Positions 36,828 to 46,830 of a DNA stretch of 64,000 nucleotides are shown in pieces. Positions within the stretch are counted from its first letter, which is position 1; every line of letters begins with the position of its first letter. The position numbers and the translations under genes are program-made. Below the pieces are notes generated by a model. It was not told the DNA's origin and did not search any database. It saw only the letters and a list, made by a program, of their open reading frames with translations. Origin of the DNA: Gammaproteobacteria bacterium (GTDB lineage: Bacteria; Pseudomonadota; Gammaproteobacteria; Pseudomonadales; Azotimanducaceae); contig SMWF01000051.1 of assembly GCA_004357385.1 (NCBI GenBank), positions 1-64,000 of the forward strand, written 5' to 3'.

Positions 36828-37062
36828 TCGGGTCGGATTTGGTGCTCGTTGTCGGGGACTCGGAGGCCGTGCTGTGCGCATTGCCCTCGATCACCTTTTC
36901 GGGTGTGGTCGGCGCTTCCGTGTCCTCGTCCTTGATGGCCGTGCGGAAGCCCTTGATCGCGGAACCGAGATCGGAACCGATGTTCTTCAGCCGTTTCGGT
37001 CCAAACACGACCAGGATGATCGCGAGGATGATCAGCAGTTCCCAGATACCTAGTCCAAACAT
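36820..37062 (-). CDS. tatA: Sec-independent translocase subunit TatA
   Basis: An 80-residue protein with [20 protein letters not shown] (membrane helix), [20 protein letters not shown] (amphipathic helix) and an acidic, Ser/Thr-rich tail. TatA oligomers form the transport pore. It overlaps tatB by 8 bases and lies 55 bases downstream of hisE. Confidence 0.97.
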   Translation of the reverse strand: MFGLGIWELLIILAIILVVFGPKRLKNIGSDLGSAIKGFRTAIKDEDTEAPTTPEKVIEGNAHSTASESPTTSTKSDPNV

Positions 37063-37117
37063 GTCGTTCTCCGTGCGTCGAACGAAGTCCTTGAGTCATG
37101 CCATTATAAGTCGTTCG

Positions 37118-37459
37118 TCAGGCGCTGTTTTGAGACTCAGCTCTGCTGTTTTTCTCTTCGATTCCGGAAACGCCGAAGCGCCGGGAGAGTTCGTCGAGCA
37201 CCCAACGGGGTTGCTGGTTCAGATGTACCAGCATCACCAGGGTGTGAAACCAGAGGTCGGCCACTTCGTGAATAAGGGCGTCGTCGCGACCGCGATCGGT
37301 CGCGTCCTTGGCGGCCAGTACGGTCTCGGTGGCTTCCTCGCCTATTTTTTCGAGTATCCGATTGAGCCCACCCGCGTACAGGGAGGCGACGTAGGATGAT
37401 TCTGGCGCGGCATCCCGGCGTTGCGTCAACACCTCGGTGAGTTTGTCGATGATGTCCAT
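37118..37459 (-). CDS. hisE: Phosphoribosyl-ATP pyrophosphatase
   Basis: A 113-residue monofunctional HisE, step 2 of histidine synthesis. Motifs are [37 protein letters not shown] (the EExxE-type metal helix), and [18 protein letters not shown]. In pseudomonads hisI lies immediately upstream of hisE; here ubiB is upstream instead and no hisI is seen. The start is the ATG at 37459; the frame stays open upstream into ubiB but that is not coding. Confidence 0.97.
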   Translation of the reverse strand: MDIIDKLTEVLTQRRDAAPESSYVASLYAGGLNRILEKIGEEATETVLAAKDATDRGRDDALIHEVADLWFHTLVMLVHLNQQPRWVLDELSRRFGVSGIEEKNSRAESQNSA

Positions 37460-37473
37460 CTTAGGAACTGCGC

Positions 37474-39141
37474 TCAGCTTCTGGCGATCAGCAGCGAGCC
37501 TAACACGGCGGCGATCAGCCCCGCGGTCACGGGCAGCGGTTGATTGCTCTGCAGCGCGGCGACCACGGGCGAGAACAGCAGCGCACCGCCGCCGACGACC
37601 AGTGCGCCGCCCAGCCAGCGGCCACGTCGGGCGCGGCGCTGCTGGGATTCCATCAGGCCCGCGAGGCGGTCGGTCACCTGGCGTTGTTCGCGGGCGAGTC
37701 TGTCGAGCCGCTCGAGGCTCTTGTTGGCGTTGAGGATCAACTCCGGCAACCGGGGCAACTGCTCGAGCAGACCCGGTGCGCGCTCGCCGAATTGACGCAG
37801 CGCCGCCAGGGGGCCAACCCGCTGTTCCATCCAACGCTCCATGAACGGTTTGGCCGTGTGCCACAGGTCCAGTTCCGGATACAGCTGCCGGCCCAGCCCT
37901 TCGATATTCAGCAGGGTCTTCTGAAGCAGCACCAGTTGGGGCTGCACCTCCATGTTGAATTCGCGCGCGGTCTGAAACAGCGTGACCAGGAAGTGTCCGA
38001 AGGAGATGTCCTTCAACGGCTTTTCGAAGATCGGCTCGCAGACCTGACGTATGACGTTCTCGAATTCGGTGACGTCGGTCTCTTCCGGAATCCAGCCGGA
38101 CTCCAGGTGCAGGGCCGCGACCTCCCGGTAGTCCTGGTTGAAAAACGCCAGCAGGTTGCGCGCCAGGTAGTTCTGGTCCTGTTCGGTCAGGCTGCCGATG
38201 ATGGCGCAGTCGACGGCGATGTACTGGGGATTAAGCGGGTCATCGATGTTGACGAAAATGTTCCCTGGGTGCATGTCTGCGTGGAAGAAATTGTCCACGA
38301 ACACCTGGGTGAAGAACGTCTCGACACCGCGTTCCGCCAGCAACTTCATATCGGTACCGCTGGCCTCGAGGAGCTCAATGTTGGCGATGGGTACGCCGTG
38401 AATGCGTTCCAGCACCAGCACGTTGCGGCGCGTGTGGTCCCAGTACACGCGCGGCACGTACAACAGCTCAGATTCGGCGAAGTTGCGGCGCAGTTTCGAG
38501 GTGTTCGCGCCTTCGCGAATGAGATTCAGCTCGTTCATGATGGTGTGTTCGTAGTCATCGACCACCGTCACGGGATGCAGTCGGCGACCGTCGGCCGAGA
38601 TGCGCTCGACCAGTTGGGCCATGGAGCGCAGCAGCTTCAGATCTTCCTGGATCACCCGCTCGATATCAGGGCGCAGGACCTTCACGACGACCTCGGTGCC
38701 GTCCAGCAGTTCCGCCGCGTGCACCTGGGCCACGGACGCTGACGCCAGCGGCACCTCGTCGAAGGTCAGGAATACCTCGTCCAGGGTTGCCCCCAATGCG
38801 GTTTCGACGATCGTTACGGCCTGGGCGCCGGGAAACGGTGGCACGCGATCCTGCAGATTCGCCAGTTCGTCGGCGAAGTCGGAGGGCAGCAGATCGCGCC
38901 GGGTCGACAGCAGCTGACCAAACTTGATGAACACTGGGCCCAGGGATTCCAATGCCAGGCGCAGGCGCCGGGCCGGCGGAACCTTCGGACGCGGCAACCA
39001 ACGGGTGGGTGAAAGCTTCCAGAGAATTCGCAGGAAACCTGGCAGCTGCTCGTCGGTCACGCCGCTGTGATCGAGGAGTTCGTCCAGCCGGTAGCGGGCG
39101 ACGGTGCCGGTGATGCGTGACAGGCGGGTCAGTCGACTCAC
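37474..39141 (-). CDS. ubiB: Ubiquinone biosynthesis regulatory kinase-like UbiB
   Basis: A 555-residue ABC1/ADCK ATPase with the KxGQ signature ([16 protein letters not shown]), [27 protein letters not shown] (Ala-rich loop), [10 protein letters not shown], and DCAIIGSL metal motif. Two C-terminal membrane helices are present (residues about 500-520 and 530-550). Start is GTG at 39141, overlapping ubiJ's stop (GTGA). Together with UbiJ and UbiE it supports aerobic ubiquinone synthesis. Confidence 0.97.
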   Translation of the reverse strand: MSRLTRLSRITGTVARYRLDELLDHSGVTDEQLPGFLRILWKLSPTRWLPRPKVPPARRLRLALESLGPVFIKFGQLLSTRRDLLPSDFADELANLQDRVPPFPGAQAVTIVETALGATLDEVFLTFDEVPLASASVAQVHAAELLDGTEVVVKVLRPDIERVIQEDLKLLRSMAQLVERISADGRRLHPVTVVDDYEHTIMNELNLIREGANTSKLRRNFAESELLYVPRVYWDHTRRNVLVLERIHGVPIANIELLEASGTDMKLLAERGVETFFTQVFVDNFFHADMHPGNIFVNIDDPLNPQYIAVDCAIIGSLTEQDQNYLARNLLAFFNQDYREVAALHLESGWIPEETDVTEFENVIRQVCEPIFEKPLKDISFGHFLVTLFQTAREFNMEVQPQLVLLQKTLLNIEGLGRQLYPELDLWHTAKPFMERWMEQRVGPLAALRQFGERAPGLLEQLPRLPELILNANKSLERLDRLAREQRQVTDRLAGLMESQQRRARRGRWLGGALVVGGGALLFSPVVAALQSNQPLPVTAGLIAAVLGSLLIARS

Positions 39142-39743
39142 GGCTCGAGGTCCTGCGAATTTTCGAAGCGTTGCAGTCGCGCGCTCAGACGGTCGGTCGC
39201 CAACTGGACGGCGAGGACTTGTTCGCTGAACTGATCCAGCGATCCGGCGTCGACGAATTGTCTGTGGGCGGCCGAACGGACCGCGCGCGAACCCTCGTCG
39301 CCGAGGTCCTTGGCGAGGTGTCTCAGCGCCCGGCCACCCAGCTCCAGGAAACCGGCAATGTTGTCGGCGTTCTGTTCGCCGATGAGCTTCGCCAGTGGCT
39401 CGCCGAAGTCGGGTCTCACATTGCGCAGAATGTTCTGCAACTCCTCGACCAGGGTCTCGTCGCCGTCGATTCGTATATCGGTGCGCGTACTGCCGAACCC
39501 GGCGCTCAGGAGGCTGGCGGATGACCCGCTGATGATGGCATTGGGGTGCTCGATGGCGCGGGCCATGACCCGTACCTGCTCGCCGCAAAATTCGATGGTC
39601 ACGGGTTCGCCGAGATCGGTCTCGATCTGAATCGTCTGACCTTCGAGCCGCGCGAGGCGCTGACGCGTCGCCGAATCCAGCGCCAGGGTCGTGTTGGCGA
39701 GTGCCTCGGCCCACTGGGAGAGCGCACTGAGCAAGGGGTTCAT
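39138..39743 (-). CDS. ubiJ: Ubiquinone biosynthesis accessory factor UbiJ (SCP2 domain)
   Basis: A 201-residue protein with an N-terminal SCP2 lipid-binding domain ([20 protein letters not shown], then [13 protein letters not shown] and [10 protein letters not shown]). UbiJ organises the Ubi enzyme complex and holds quinone intermediates. It overlaps ubiE upstream and ubiB downstream by four bases each (ATGA/GTGA), so the three are strictly co-translated. Confidence 0.94.
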   Translation of the reverse strand: MNPLLSALSQWAEALANTTLALDSATRQRLARLEGQTIQIETDLGEPVTIEFCGEQVRVMARAIEHPNAIISGSSASLLSAGFGSTRTDIRIDGDETLVEELQNILRNVRPDFGEPLAKLIGEQNADNIAGFLELGGRALRHLAKDLGDEGSRAVRSAAHRQFVDAGSLDQFSEQVLAVQLATDRLSARLQRFENSQDLEP

Positions 39744-40525
39744 GGCGCCGTTGCACCGTCCTGGGGCCCGCCGGGTTCGCCGTAAGCCTTGCGGCCATGA
39801 TGAATTGCCGCGACGCCGGTCAGCAGATTTTCGTAGCCGACGTCGATGAACCCGGCGTCTGACATCATCAGCTTCAGTGCCTTCTGGTCCGGATGAACCT
39901 TGATCGATTCGACGAGGTAACGATACGCATCGGCGTCGCCGGTAATCGCCCGTCCGATTCCCGGCCAGAACGATTGGAACACCGAGTAGGCCGCGTCGAT
40001 CAGTGGGTTTTCCGGTTTAGAGAACTCGAGCACCAGCAGCCGGCCGCCCGGTGCAAGGACGCGGCACATCTCGCTCAGCGCGCGTTCTTTGTCCGTGAGA
40101 TTGCGCAGGCCGAAACCGATGGTAATGCAGTTCACGCTTGCGTCACCGAACGGCAGGGCCTCGGCATCAGCGAGACAGCAGTCGACGTTGGTGATGCCTC
40201 GATCCAGCAATCGGTCCCGACCGACCTCAAGCATTGCGGCGTTGATGTCGGCGAGGATTACCCGGCCGTCCGGCTGGACCAGAGGCGCGTACAGGGCGGC
40301 AAAGTCGCCCGTACCACCAGCCAGGTCGACCACCGTATGGCCCGCGCGTACGCCGGACATCTCGATCGTCATGCGCTTCATCAGCCGATGCGATCCCAGC
40401 GACATGAGATCGTTCATCAGGTCGTAACGGTCAGCGACGGAGCGGAATATGCCCTCCACGCGGCGTGTTTTCTCGCCGGCTGAAACCCGTTCGTATCCGA
40501 ACTGAACTGTACGTTCTTCGCTCAT
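39740..40525 (-). CDS. ubiE: Ubiquinone/menaquinone C-methyltransferase UbiE
   Basis: A 261-residue class I SAM methyltransferase acting on demethylmenaquinol or 2-methoxy-6-polyprenylbenzoquinol. Motif I is [43 protein letters not shown] and LVLEFSKP are the UbiE landmarks. It opens the ubiE-ubiJ-ubiB-hisE-tatABC gene string. A 77-base gap separates it from the divergent cytidylyltransferase-like gene. Confidence 0.98.
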   Translation of the reverse strand: MSEERTVQFGYERVSAGEKTRRVEGIFRSVADRYDLMNDLMSLGSHRLMKRMTIEMSGVRAGHTVVDLAGGTGDFAALYAPLVQPDGRVILADINAAMLEVGRDRLLDRGITNVDCCLADAEALPFGDASVNCITIGFGLRNLTDKERALSEMCRVLAPGGRLLVLEFSKPENPLIDAAYSVFQSFWPGIGRAITGDADAYRYLVESIKVHPDQKALKLMMSDAGFIDVGYENLLTGVAAIHHGRKAYGEPGGPQDGATAP

Positions 40526-40568
40526 CAGACCCGCGATTCTACGCCTCTTTCAATACAACGCCGCTACA

Positions 40569-40596
40569 TTGAGTCGGGTACGACGGGTGGCATACT
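40569..40596 (+). promoter_or_regulatory. Candidate promoter giving a leaderless mRNA
   Basis: TTGAGT at 40569-40574 and CATACT at 40591-40596 are 16 bases apart. The expected start, about seven bases after the -10 box, falls on the ATG at 40603. No ribosome binding site precedes that ATG, so the transcript may be leaderless. Both boxes are imperfect. Confidence 0.35.
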
Positions 40597-40602
40597 GGCG
40601 TT

Positions 40603-41022
40603 ATGAAAAAGGGCATAACGTTTGGTGCTTTCGACCTGTTTCACGCGGGCCACGTGGTGATGCTGCAGGAAGCCAAGACCGTCTGCGACCATCTGATCGT
40701 CTGCATTCAATCGGATCCGTCGCTGGATCGGTCGGACAAGAATGTGCCGGTGCAAAGCATCGTGGAACGGCAGATTCAGGTGGCGGCATGCAAGTACGTC
40801 GATGAAATTGTGGTCTACGATACCGAGCGCGACGTGCTCGAGATCCTGCGCTCGATTGATTGGGACGTTCGAATACTCGGTGACGAGTACCGCGACAAGG
40901 ACTTCACCGGCCGGGAAGAAACCCTGGAGCGGTGCTACTTCAACACGCGACCCCATACGTTCTCGAGTTCGGAATTGCGCCTGCGGGTAGTGGAAAAGAC
41001 CAGGGAACAGTCTGGGGATTAG
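40603..41022 (+). CDS. Cytidylyltransferase-like nucleotidyltransferase (TagD type)
   Basis: A 139-residue alpha/beta enzyme with the HxGH motif GAFDLFHAGHVVMLQEA at the N terminus and the C-terminal RPHTFSSSELRLRV, close to the RTxGISTT-type signature seen in glycerol-3-phosphate or ethanolamine-phosphate cytidylyltransferases. VQSIVERQIQVAACKYVDEI supplies the second helix of the fold. It would activate a phosphorylated small molecule with CTP. The substrate cannot be read from the sequence, and no teichoic-acid or phosphonate gene is nearby. It stands alone between ubiE and DUF971. Confidence 0.85.
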   Translation: MKKGITFGAFDLFHAGHVVMLQEAKTVCDHLIVCIQSDPSLDRSDKNVPVQSIVERQIQVAACKYVDEIVVYDTERDVLEILRSIDWDVRILGDEYRDKDFTGREETLERCYFNTRPHTFSSSELRLRVVEKTREQSGD

Positions 41023-41052
41023 GTTCCGCCAGCGCCCTGTCCCCTAGTAGAG

Positions 41053-41454
41053 TTATTTAGGAGACGGGACGCCAGGTGACCACTGGCCCACCGGGATCGC
41101 GGGCAGCCGGCTCGCGTTGGCGATCTTGAGTTCGGATAGATACTGCTGCCAGTAGTGGTCCTGGCGCTCTCCCAGATCGGCGAGCATCTCCCAGGTGTAG
41201 ATGCCGGTATCGTGCCCGTCGTCGAACACAATTCGAACGGCGTAGTTGCCGACCAGCTCAATTTCACTGATGCCGATGTATTTCTTGCCGGTTTGCAGCT
41301 TGCGTTCGTCCGGTCCATGCCCGCGCACCTCCGCGGACGGTGAAAACACCCGCAGCAGCTCGTAGGCAAGGCGGTGGCTGTGGCCGCCTGCGTAGACCAG
41401 CTCCAACTCCCGGGACTGGTGGTGCGCTTTGATGTCGCTGGGCGGTTGGGTCAT
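41053..41454 (-). CDS. DUF971 (gamma-butyrobetaine hydroxylase-like N-terminal domain) protein
   Basis: A 133-residue protein with LVYAGGHSHRLAYELLRVFS, GHGPDE (a small conserved loop), and the family block GNYAVRIVFDDGHDTGIYTWEMLADLG. DUF971 is the N-terminal domain of gamma-butyrobetaine hydroxylases; the stand-alone form is often found, as here, directly downstream of hslU. It has been suggested to bind metal or assist iron-sulfur carriers, but no role is established. The start was set at the ATG giving the family N terminus. Confidence 0.85.
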   Translation of the reverse strand: MTQPPSDIKAHHQSRELELVYAGGHSHRLAYELLRVFSPSAEVRGHGPDERKLQTGKKYIGISEIELVGNYAVRIVFDDGHDTGIYTWEMLADLGERQDHYWQQYLSELKIANASRLPAIPVGQWSPGVPSPK

Positions 41455-41473
41455 CAGAGGGTCACCGGTCCGG

Positions 41474-42805
41474 TCACAAAATGTAGCGTGACAGATCCTG
41501 ATCGGCGGCCAGCTCACGTAGGTGGTCGTCGACGTAGGCGGCATCGATGAGCAGCGGTCCCGCACCCGCGGGGCGCTCGCTGGCATCGAAAGACACTTCT
41601 TCGAGGAGCCGTTCCATTACGGTGTGCAGGCGCCGCGCACCGATGTTTTCGGTCGACTCGTTAACCTGCCATGCGAGCTCGGCGATCCGTGTGATGGCTT
41701 CGTCGCTCAATTCCATGGTCAGCCCTTCGGTGGCGAGCAAGGCTTTGTACTGGACCGTGAGCGATGCATCCGGCTCGGTCAGAATCCGCTCGAAATCCTT
41801 GGCCGAAAGCGCCGCCAGCTCCACCCGTATGGGCAGGCGACCTTGCAGCTCCGGAATCAGGTCGGACGGCTTTGATAGGTGGAATGCCCCGGCGGCGATG
41901 AACAGGATGTGATCGGTCTTGATCATCCCGTATTTGGTGGAGATGGTGCAGCCTTCAATCAGCGGCAACAGATCGCGTTGCACGCCCTCGCGAGACACAT
42001 CCGCACCGATCTGCTCGCCACGTCTGGTCACCTTGTCTAGCTCGTCGAGAAACACGATTCCGGTTTGCTCGACGGCGTCCAGCGCCTTGGCTTTGAGTTC
42101 GTCTTCGTTGATCAGTTTCATGGCTTCCTCTTCGCGGACCCGGCGCAGTGCGTCTTTCACACTCAGTCGGGCGCTGCTGGAGCGGCCATTGCTCAGGTTC
42201 GAGAACATGCTCTGCAGCTGGCTGGTCATTTCCTCCATGCCGGGAGGCGCCATGATCTCCACGCCGAGCTGCGTCTGGTTGAGCTCGATTTCGATCTCGC
42301 GTTCGTCGAGTTCGCCTTCTCTGAGTTTCTTGCGAAACACCTGTCGGGTGGCGCTGTTGCTGCGCTCGCCCTGTTCGACGCCAACCGTGCGGGGTTCCGG
42401 GAGCAGGGCGTCGAGAATGCGATCCTCCGCGGCGTCATCGGCGCGGGGGCGAACCTTCTCCAGTTCGCGTTCGCGCAACATCTTCACGGCGACATCGGCG
42501 AGATCGCGGACGATCGATTCCACGTCGCGGCCGACGTAGCCGACCTCGGTGAATTTGGTGGCTTCGACCTTGATGAACGGAGCCCCGGCCAGCTTTGCCA
42601 GGCGACGGGCGATCTCGGTTTTGCCGACTCCGGTCGGGCCGATCATCAGAATGTTCTTGGGCGTTACTTCGTCGCGCAGGGAATCGTCCAGTTGCATGCG
42701 CCGCCAGCGGTTGCGCAGCGCGATCGCCACGGCTCGCTTGGCCGCGTCCTGGCCGATGATGTGCTTGTCGAGCTCGTGCACGATCTCCCGGGGGGTCATG
42801 GTCAT
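41474..42805 (-). CDS. hslU: HslUV protease ATPase subunit
   Basis: A 443-residue AAA+ unfoldase that feeds proteins to HslV. Motifs are [17 protein letters not shown], Walker [17 protein letters not shown], the [14 protein letters not shown] pore loop, Walker [12 protein letters not shown], and [11 protein letters not shown]. The I domain (about residues 110-240) is present. Its ATG overlaps the hslV stop (ATGA). A second ATG two codons in is also possible. Confidence 0.99.
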   Translation of the reverse strand: MTMTPREIVHELDKHIIGQDAAKRAVAIALRNRWRRMQLDDSLRDEVTPKNILMIGPTGVGKTEIARRLAKLAGAPFIKVEATKFTEVGYVGRDVESIVRDLADVAVKMLRERELEKVRPRADDAAEDRILDALLPEPRTVGVEQGERSNSATRQVFRKKLREGELDEREIEIELNQTQLGVEIMAPPGMEEMTSQLQSMFSNLSNGRSSSARLSVKDALRRVREEEAMKLINEDELKAKALDAVEQTGIVFLDELDKVTRRGEQIGADVSREGVQRDLLPLIEGCTISTKYGMIKTDHILFIAAGAFHLSKPSDLIPELQGRLPIRVELAALSAKDFERILTEPDASLTVQYKALLATEGLTMELSDEAITRIAELAWQVNESTENIGARRLHTVMERLLEEVSFDASERPAGAGPLLIDAAYVDDHLRELAADQDLSRYIL

Positions 42806-43350
42806 GATGGGTCGATGTCCAGGGCTTCGATGGTGAGGTTGTGATTGGTGTAGATGCAGATGTCGGCAGCGATCCCAAGCGCCTTGGGGACGATCTCCGC
42901 AGCCGCCAAGTCGCTGGTTTCCAGCATCGCGCGAGCGGCCGCCTGGGCATAGGGTCCGCCGGAGCCGATGGCGATCATTCCATGCTCTGGCTCGATGACG
43001 TCTCCGTTGCCGGAAACGATCAACGAAGTGTTCGCGTCGGCTAACGCCAGCAATGCTTCCAGGCGCCGCAGGAAGCGATCCGTACGCCATTCCTTGGCCA
43101 GTTCGACCGCCGCCCGGGTCAGGTTGCCTTGATACTTTTCCAACTGGGCTTCGAAGCGCTCGAACAGCGTGAAGGCATCTGCGGTCCCGCCGGCAAAACC
43201 CGCCAGTACCTGATCCTGGTGCAGGCGACGCACCTTGCGGGCGTTGCCCTTCATGATGGTATCACCCACCGATACCTGACCGTCGCCGCCGAGCACCACC
43301 TGGTTGCCGCGTCGAACGCACAGGATGGTTGTTCCTCGAAACTGCTGCAC
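42802..43350 (-). CDS. hslV: HslUV protease catalytic subunit
   Basis: A 182-residue proteasome-like peptidase. After processing of the start MQQFRG the nucleophile is Thr7 ([19 protein letters not shown]), followed by KVRRL and the [14 protein letters not shown] loop. HslV degrades heat-damaged proteins with HslU. It is slightly downstream of the SPOR gene, with a 79-base gap, and co-translated with hslU. Confidence 0.99.
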   Translation of the reverse strand: MQQFRGTTILCVRRGNQVVLGGDGQVSVGDTIMKGNARKVRRLHQDQVLAGFAGGTADAFTLFERFEAQLEKYQGNLTRAAVELAKEWRTDRFLRRLEALLALADANTSLIVSGNGDVIEPEHGMIAIGSGGPYAQAAARAMLETSDLAAAEIVPKALGIAADICIYTNHNLTIEALDIDPS

Positions 43351-43429
43351 TGTGGGTCCTTGAATCCTGGGTCGAAGGGCGAAAAGCGAATAGTGGGGAC
43401 GGCGGCGCTCGAATTCAACCTGCTGGAAT

Positions 43430-44035
43430 CTAACCGGTCGGAGTCAGCCCGCGTGGGCCTTGCTTCAGCGGCGGGCGCTTCAACAGGAGGGGTTCGATGC
43501 TCTGCTCCCGTAGACGTGTCATTACGCGGCGCGTATCACGCTCCGAATCGAACGGACCGACCAGCACGCGATGCCAGGTTGCGCCGCGATCGAGGGTGAC
43601 TGTCCGGGTGCTGGCGTCCAACCCCAGCAGCAGCAACGAAGCGCGCAACCGGTCGGCGTCGGCGGCCTGCTCGAATGAACCGGCCTGCACGAGGTACTCG
43701 ACGCCTTCCGGGGCGTCGAGTGGCGTGATGCGGCGATAGGCTTCAGTGTCGGTGATGACCCGGTGCCGGGGCAACTCGTCGTAGAATTCGAACTGGGTTT
43801 CAGCGTGCGTGACCTGCTTGGCGGCGGACCCACCCGACTCGGGCTGTTTGACTGCCGACGCCTCCCACCATTCCGGGAGCAGCGTGCCGACGATGGTTGC
43901 GCCAATGCCCACCGCCATGCCGGTGAAAAAACTGGCGCCGTGAAACAGCGGGGACTTGGCGGCGTGACGCGACGTTCGACCTTTTCGTTTGGCGCTCTTC
44001 GTTGGGGTGTTTCTGCGGGCGGGTTCGCGCGCCAT
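43430..44035 (-). CDS. SPOR-domain (FtsN-like) septal protein
   Basis: A 201-residue inner-membrane protein with a basic cytoplasmic tail (residues 1-35), one membrane helix (about 38-60), a short linker, and a C-terminal SPOR domain ([31 protein letters not shown]) that binds denuded glycans at the division site. The position just before hslV matches the FtsN-like SPOR gene of pseudomonads. The start was set at the ATG at 44035; the open frame extends 11 codons further. The tail ends Leu-Lys-Pro rich. Confidence 0.88.
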   Translation of the reverse strand: MAREPARRNTPTKSAKRKGRTSRHAAKSPLFHGASFFTGMAVGIGATIVGTLLPEWWEASAVKQPESGGSAAKQVTHAETQFEFYDELPRHRVITDTEAYRRITPLDAPEGVEYLVQAGSFEQAADADRLRASLLLLGLDASTRTVTLDRGATWHRVLVGPFDSERDTRRVMTRLREQSIEPLLLKRPPLKQGPRGLTPTG

Positions 44036-44082
44036 CGATAGGGTCCGGGGTCCTTGTGCGCGCATCATACCGCGAACCTGCG

Positions 44083-46272
44083 CTAGATCATGTCGTACGG
44101 ATCCACGTCGATAGACCAGCGCACGCCGGTATAGCGTCGATCAGCGATGCTCGAAAGTGCGGTCGCGAGCCCCCGGTGCAGAGCGCCGCGATCGCCGATC
44201 AACACGCTTTGCAGGCGATGCCGATCGGCGCGTCGGGCCATCGGCGCGGGAACCGGTCCCCAGAGTTCGAGATCGGACCGGCCGCGCAGCGGCGCCATGA
44301 GTTCGCTCAGGCACTGGTGCGCGGCGTCGACGCTGGCGCCCTCCGCCCGAATCAGCGCCATGGCTCGAAACGGTGGCAGGGCAGCTTGTTCGCGGGCGGC
44401 CAGTTCCGTACGCGCAAAGCCGGGATAGCCTTTCTCCACCAGGGTGGTGAGCAGCGGATTGTCCGGATTATAGGTCTGTATCCAGACTTCGCCTGGACGC
44501 TCGGCGCGACCGGCGCGCCCGGCGACCTGGACGATCAGCTGGGCGGTGTGCTCCGGTGCCTTGAAGTCCGCGCTGAACAGACCCGCATCGGCGTTCACAA
44601 CCGCGACCAGCGTGACTGCCGGGAAGTGGTGCCCCTTGGCCAACATCTGGGTGCCAACCAGCACCGCCGGAGCGCCGGTCTGAATGCGTTCCAGCTGCGC
44701 TTCGAGGCGTACCGCACTGCGACTCACGTCGCGATCGATGCGCAACACGTCAATGCCCGGCAGCAGTTCCCTAATGGCCGTCTCGCCCCGTTGCGTACCG
44801 GTTCCAACGGGCAGCAACTCCGCGCGCCCGCATGCGGGGCAGGTTTGCGGCAGTGGCGCTTGCCAGCCGCAATGGTGGCAGCGCAACCCGGGTGGGCGTT
44901 GGTGCAGCGTTGCGCGACTGTCGCAATGCGGGCACTCCGCGTTCCACCCGCACCCGGCACACAGGTAGGCAGGTGAGAAACCGCGGCGATTGATATACAC
45001 CAGGACCTGGTTGCCGCGGCTGATCTGTTCGCGAATCGCGTGAATCAGTTCGTCGCTCAGGCCATCCCGAAGGCGCTGCCCGCGAAGGTCGATTACGCGG
45101 GTCTTCGGCACCTGCGCGATGCCGGCACGGCGCGTCAATGGCAGATGCCGGTAGCGGCCCAGCCCGGCGTTGCGCAAGCTCTCCAGAGACGGCGTTGCCG
45201 ACCCCAGCACCAGCGGAATCGACAATTGCTGACAACGTTTCACGGCCAGATCCCGGGCCGAGTAGCGGAACCCATCCTGTTGTTTGAAGGAGCCGTCGTG
45301 CTCTTCGTCCACCGTCACCAGCGCAAGCTTCTGGAACGGGACGAATATCGCCGAGCGGGTACCGATCAGCACCCGGGTGCGGCCGGTTCTGCAAGCTTGC
45401 CAGACTTCGGCGCGGCGCCCCTCGCTGAGCCCCGAATGGTATGCTTCGACAGCCCCGAACCGCGCCACGAAACGCGCGAGTGTCTGCGGCGTGAGCCCGA
45501 TCTCGGGGATCAGTACCAACGCCTGACCGCCGTCGCGCAGCGCCGCTTCGATGCAGCGCAGGTAAACCTCCGTCTTGCCGCTACCGGTGACCCCGTCGAG
45601 CAACACGCATTTGAACCGGACCAGGTCTTCGCAGATTTCGTCGCAGGCCCGTTGCTGCTCTGCGTTGAGGACGATGGTTGCTGGTTCGCCGGTCAGCACG
45701 CCGATTGGCGCACGCACCTGCTCGATGAACCCCTTGTCAAGGAGCGCGCGGAGTACCCGGCGCTCGAAGCCCGCGTCAGCGAGGGCTGCGGCGCTGGCGG
45801 TTCCGCCCCGGGATTGCAACAGCTCCAGCGCCGCCTGCTGGCGAGGCGCGCGGCGTTTCGCCGTGGTTGCAACCGTGTCGGTTACGCGCCAGTAAACGGG
45901 TTCGAACCGGGCCGGAGGTTCGCCGCGGCGAATCTGGCCCGGCAGCGCCGCGTCGAAAACCTCGCCAATCGGGTGATGGTAATAGCCCGCGGCCCACTGC
46001 AATAGTTCGAACAGCTCGTCAGGCAACAGCGGGCCGGCGTCCAGGACCTCCGTTAGCGGGCGCAGTTTGGCCATCTCTACCGGACCGTTGGGACCGTCCA
46101 CGACGATGCCGATCAGTGTGCGCGGCCCGAACGGAACGCGAACTCGCGCGCCGATCGCCGGCATCGTGATGCCGGTGGGCACGCTGTAGTCGAACGTGCG
46201 GCGCAGGGGCACGGGCACGGCGACGCACACCACGGCCTGGTCAGCAGTCGGAGATCGGGATTCGGATTGCAT
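44083..46272 (-). CDS. priA: Primosomal replication restart helicase PriA
   Basis: A 729-residue DNA helicase that restarts stalled forks. The N-terminal DNA-binding domain opens VVCVAVPVPLRRTFDY. Helicase motifs are Walker A DGVTGSGKTEVYLR, DEEH (VTVDEEHDGSFKQ), GSATPSLES and the later QVAGRAGRAERPG. Eight Zn-binding Cys lie near residues 428-470 (LCAGCGWNAECPHC and further). The start may be the ATG at 46272 or a GTG/ATG 13 codons earlier. The normal neighbour argS is not seen between priA and the SPOR gene. Confidence 0.97.
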   Translation of the reverse strand: MQSESRSPTADQAVVCVAVPVPLRRTFDYSVPTGITMPAIGARVRVPFGPRTLIGIVVDGPNGPVEMAKLRPLTEVLDAGPLLPDELFELLQWAAGYYHHPIGEVFDAALPGQIRRGEPPARFEPVYWRVTDTVATTAKRRAPRQQAALELLQSRGGTASAAALADAGFERRVLRALLDKGFIEQVRAPIGVLTGEPATIVLNAEQQRACDEICEDLVRFKCVLLDGVTGSGKTEVYLRCIEAALRDGGQALVLIPEIGLTPQTLARFVARFGAVEAYHSGLSEGRRAEVWQACRTGRTRVLIGTRSAIFVPFQKLALVTVDEEHDGSFKQQDGFRYSARDLAVKRCQQLSIPLVLGSATPSLESLRNAGLGRYRHLPLTRRAGIAQVPKTRVIDLRGQRLRDGLSDELIHAIREQISRGNQVLVYINRRGFSPAYLCAGCGWNAECPHCDSRATLHQRPPGLRCHHCGWQAPLPQTCPACGRAELLPVGTGTQRGETAIRELLPGIDVLRIDRDVSRSAVRLEAQLERIQTGAPAVLVGTQMLAKGHHFPAVTLVAVVNADAGLFSADFKAPEHTAQLIVQVAGRAGRAERPGEVWIQTYNPDNPLLTTLVEKGYPGFARTELAAREQAALPPFRAMALIRAEGASVDAAHQCLSELMAPLRGRSDLELWGPVPAPMARRADRHRLQSVLIGDRGALHRGLATALSSIADRRYTGVRWSIDVDPYDMI

Positions 46273-46343
46273 GCCGAGTCGGATGTTACACAGTTGAATG
46301 TCAATGCCCACACGCTAGCGTTCGGGCGCCACGGTGCGTGAGC

Positions 46344-46373
46344 TTGCTTGCCAATTGGTGGGCGTTTGATAAA
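46344..46373 (+). promoter_or_regulatory. Candidate sigma-70 promoter for rpmE
   Basis: TTGCTT (46344-46349) and GATAAA (46368-46373) lie 18 bases apart, about 55 bases before the rpmE start. Both boxes deviate from consensus. The divergent priA start is at 46272, so a promoter is expected here. Confidence 0.35.
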
Positions 46374-46428
46374 CTGCGCGCCCTCGAAATCGAGGCGCCG
46401 CGTCGGCGTCGGCAAGACCGGTAGACAG

Positions 46429-46650
46429 ATGAAGCCAGAAATACATCCTGAGTACCACGTGATCAAGGCGACCTGCAGCTGCGGGAATGTCATCGAGACG
46501 CGCTCGACGCTGGCGGAAGACATCCACCTCGATGTGTGTTCCAACTGCCATCCCTTCTACACCGGCAAGCAGAAGACCCTCGATGCCGGTGGACGCGTCG
46601 AACGCTTCCGACGGCGTTTCGGCAACCGCTCCGCCGCCGAGAGTCGCTGA
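46429..46650 (+). CDS. rpmE: 50S ribosomal protein L31
   Basis: A 73-residue L31 with [43 protein letters not shown] and RVERFRRRF. The four zinc-ligand Cys (CxC and CxxC) are intact, so this is the zinc-containing form. The frame stays open upstream, but the ATG at 46429 begins the family N terminus. It is divergent from priA. Confidence 0.99.
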   Translation: MKPEIHPEYHVIKATCSCGNVIETRSTLAEDIHLDVCSNCHPFYTGKQKTLDAGGRVERFRRRFGNRSAAESR

Positions 46651-46664
46651 GCAAACCCCGTCGC

Positions 46665-46681
46665 GGGCCGTCCTCCGGCCC
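46665..46681 (+). terminator. Weak terminator-like hairpin after rpmE
   Basis: GGGCCG and CGGCCC form a 6-pair stem with loop TCCTC, followed by an AT-rich but not T-only stretch, 15 bases past the rpmE stop. Termination strength is uncertain. About 55 bases further on, CTGCGTACGCAG (46735-46746) is a perfect palindrome followed by a second GCGTACGC. Confidence 0.35.
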
Positions 46682-46830
46682 ATTCATATTCTGTTAATCT
46701 CGCTTGCGGGAAACTGCTCGTCGGCGACCTGCATCTGCGTACGCAGTTGCGTACGCGGATAGTGCAGTAAGTCGGCCGATTTCGTGGTCAAACGTTGATC
46801 AACCGAAGCAAAACGGAGTTGGACGAAGGC

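Noticed and set aside
37474-39798. Longer ubiB frame starting at 39798
   Set aside because: The added N-terminal part is a shadow of ubiJ; the GTG at 39141 gives the family start and the coupled overlap.
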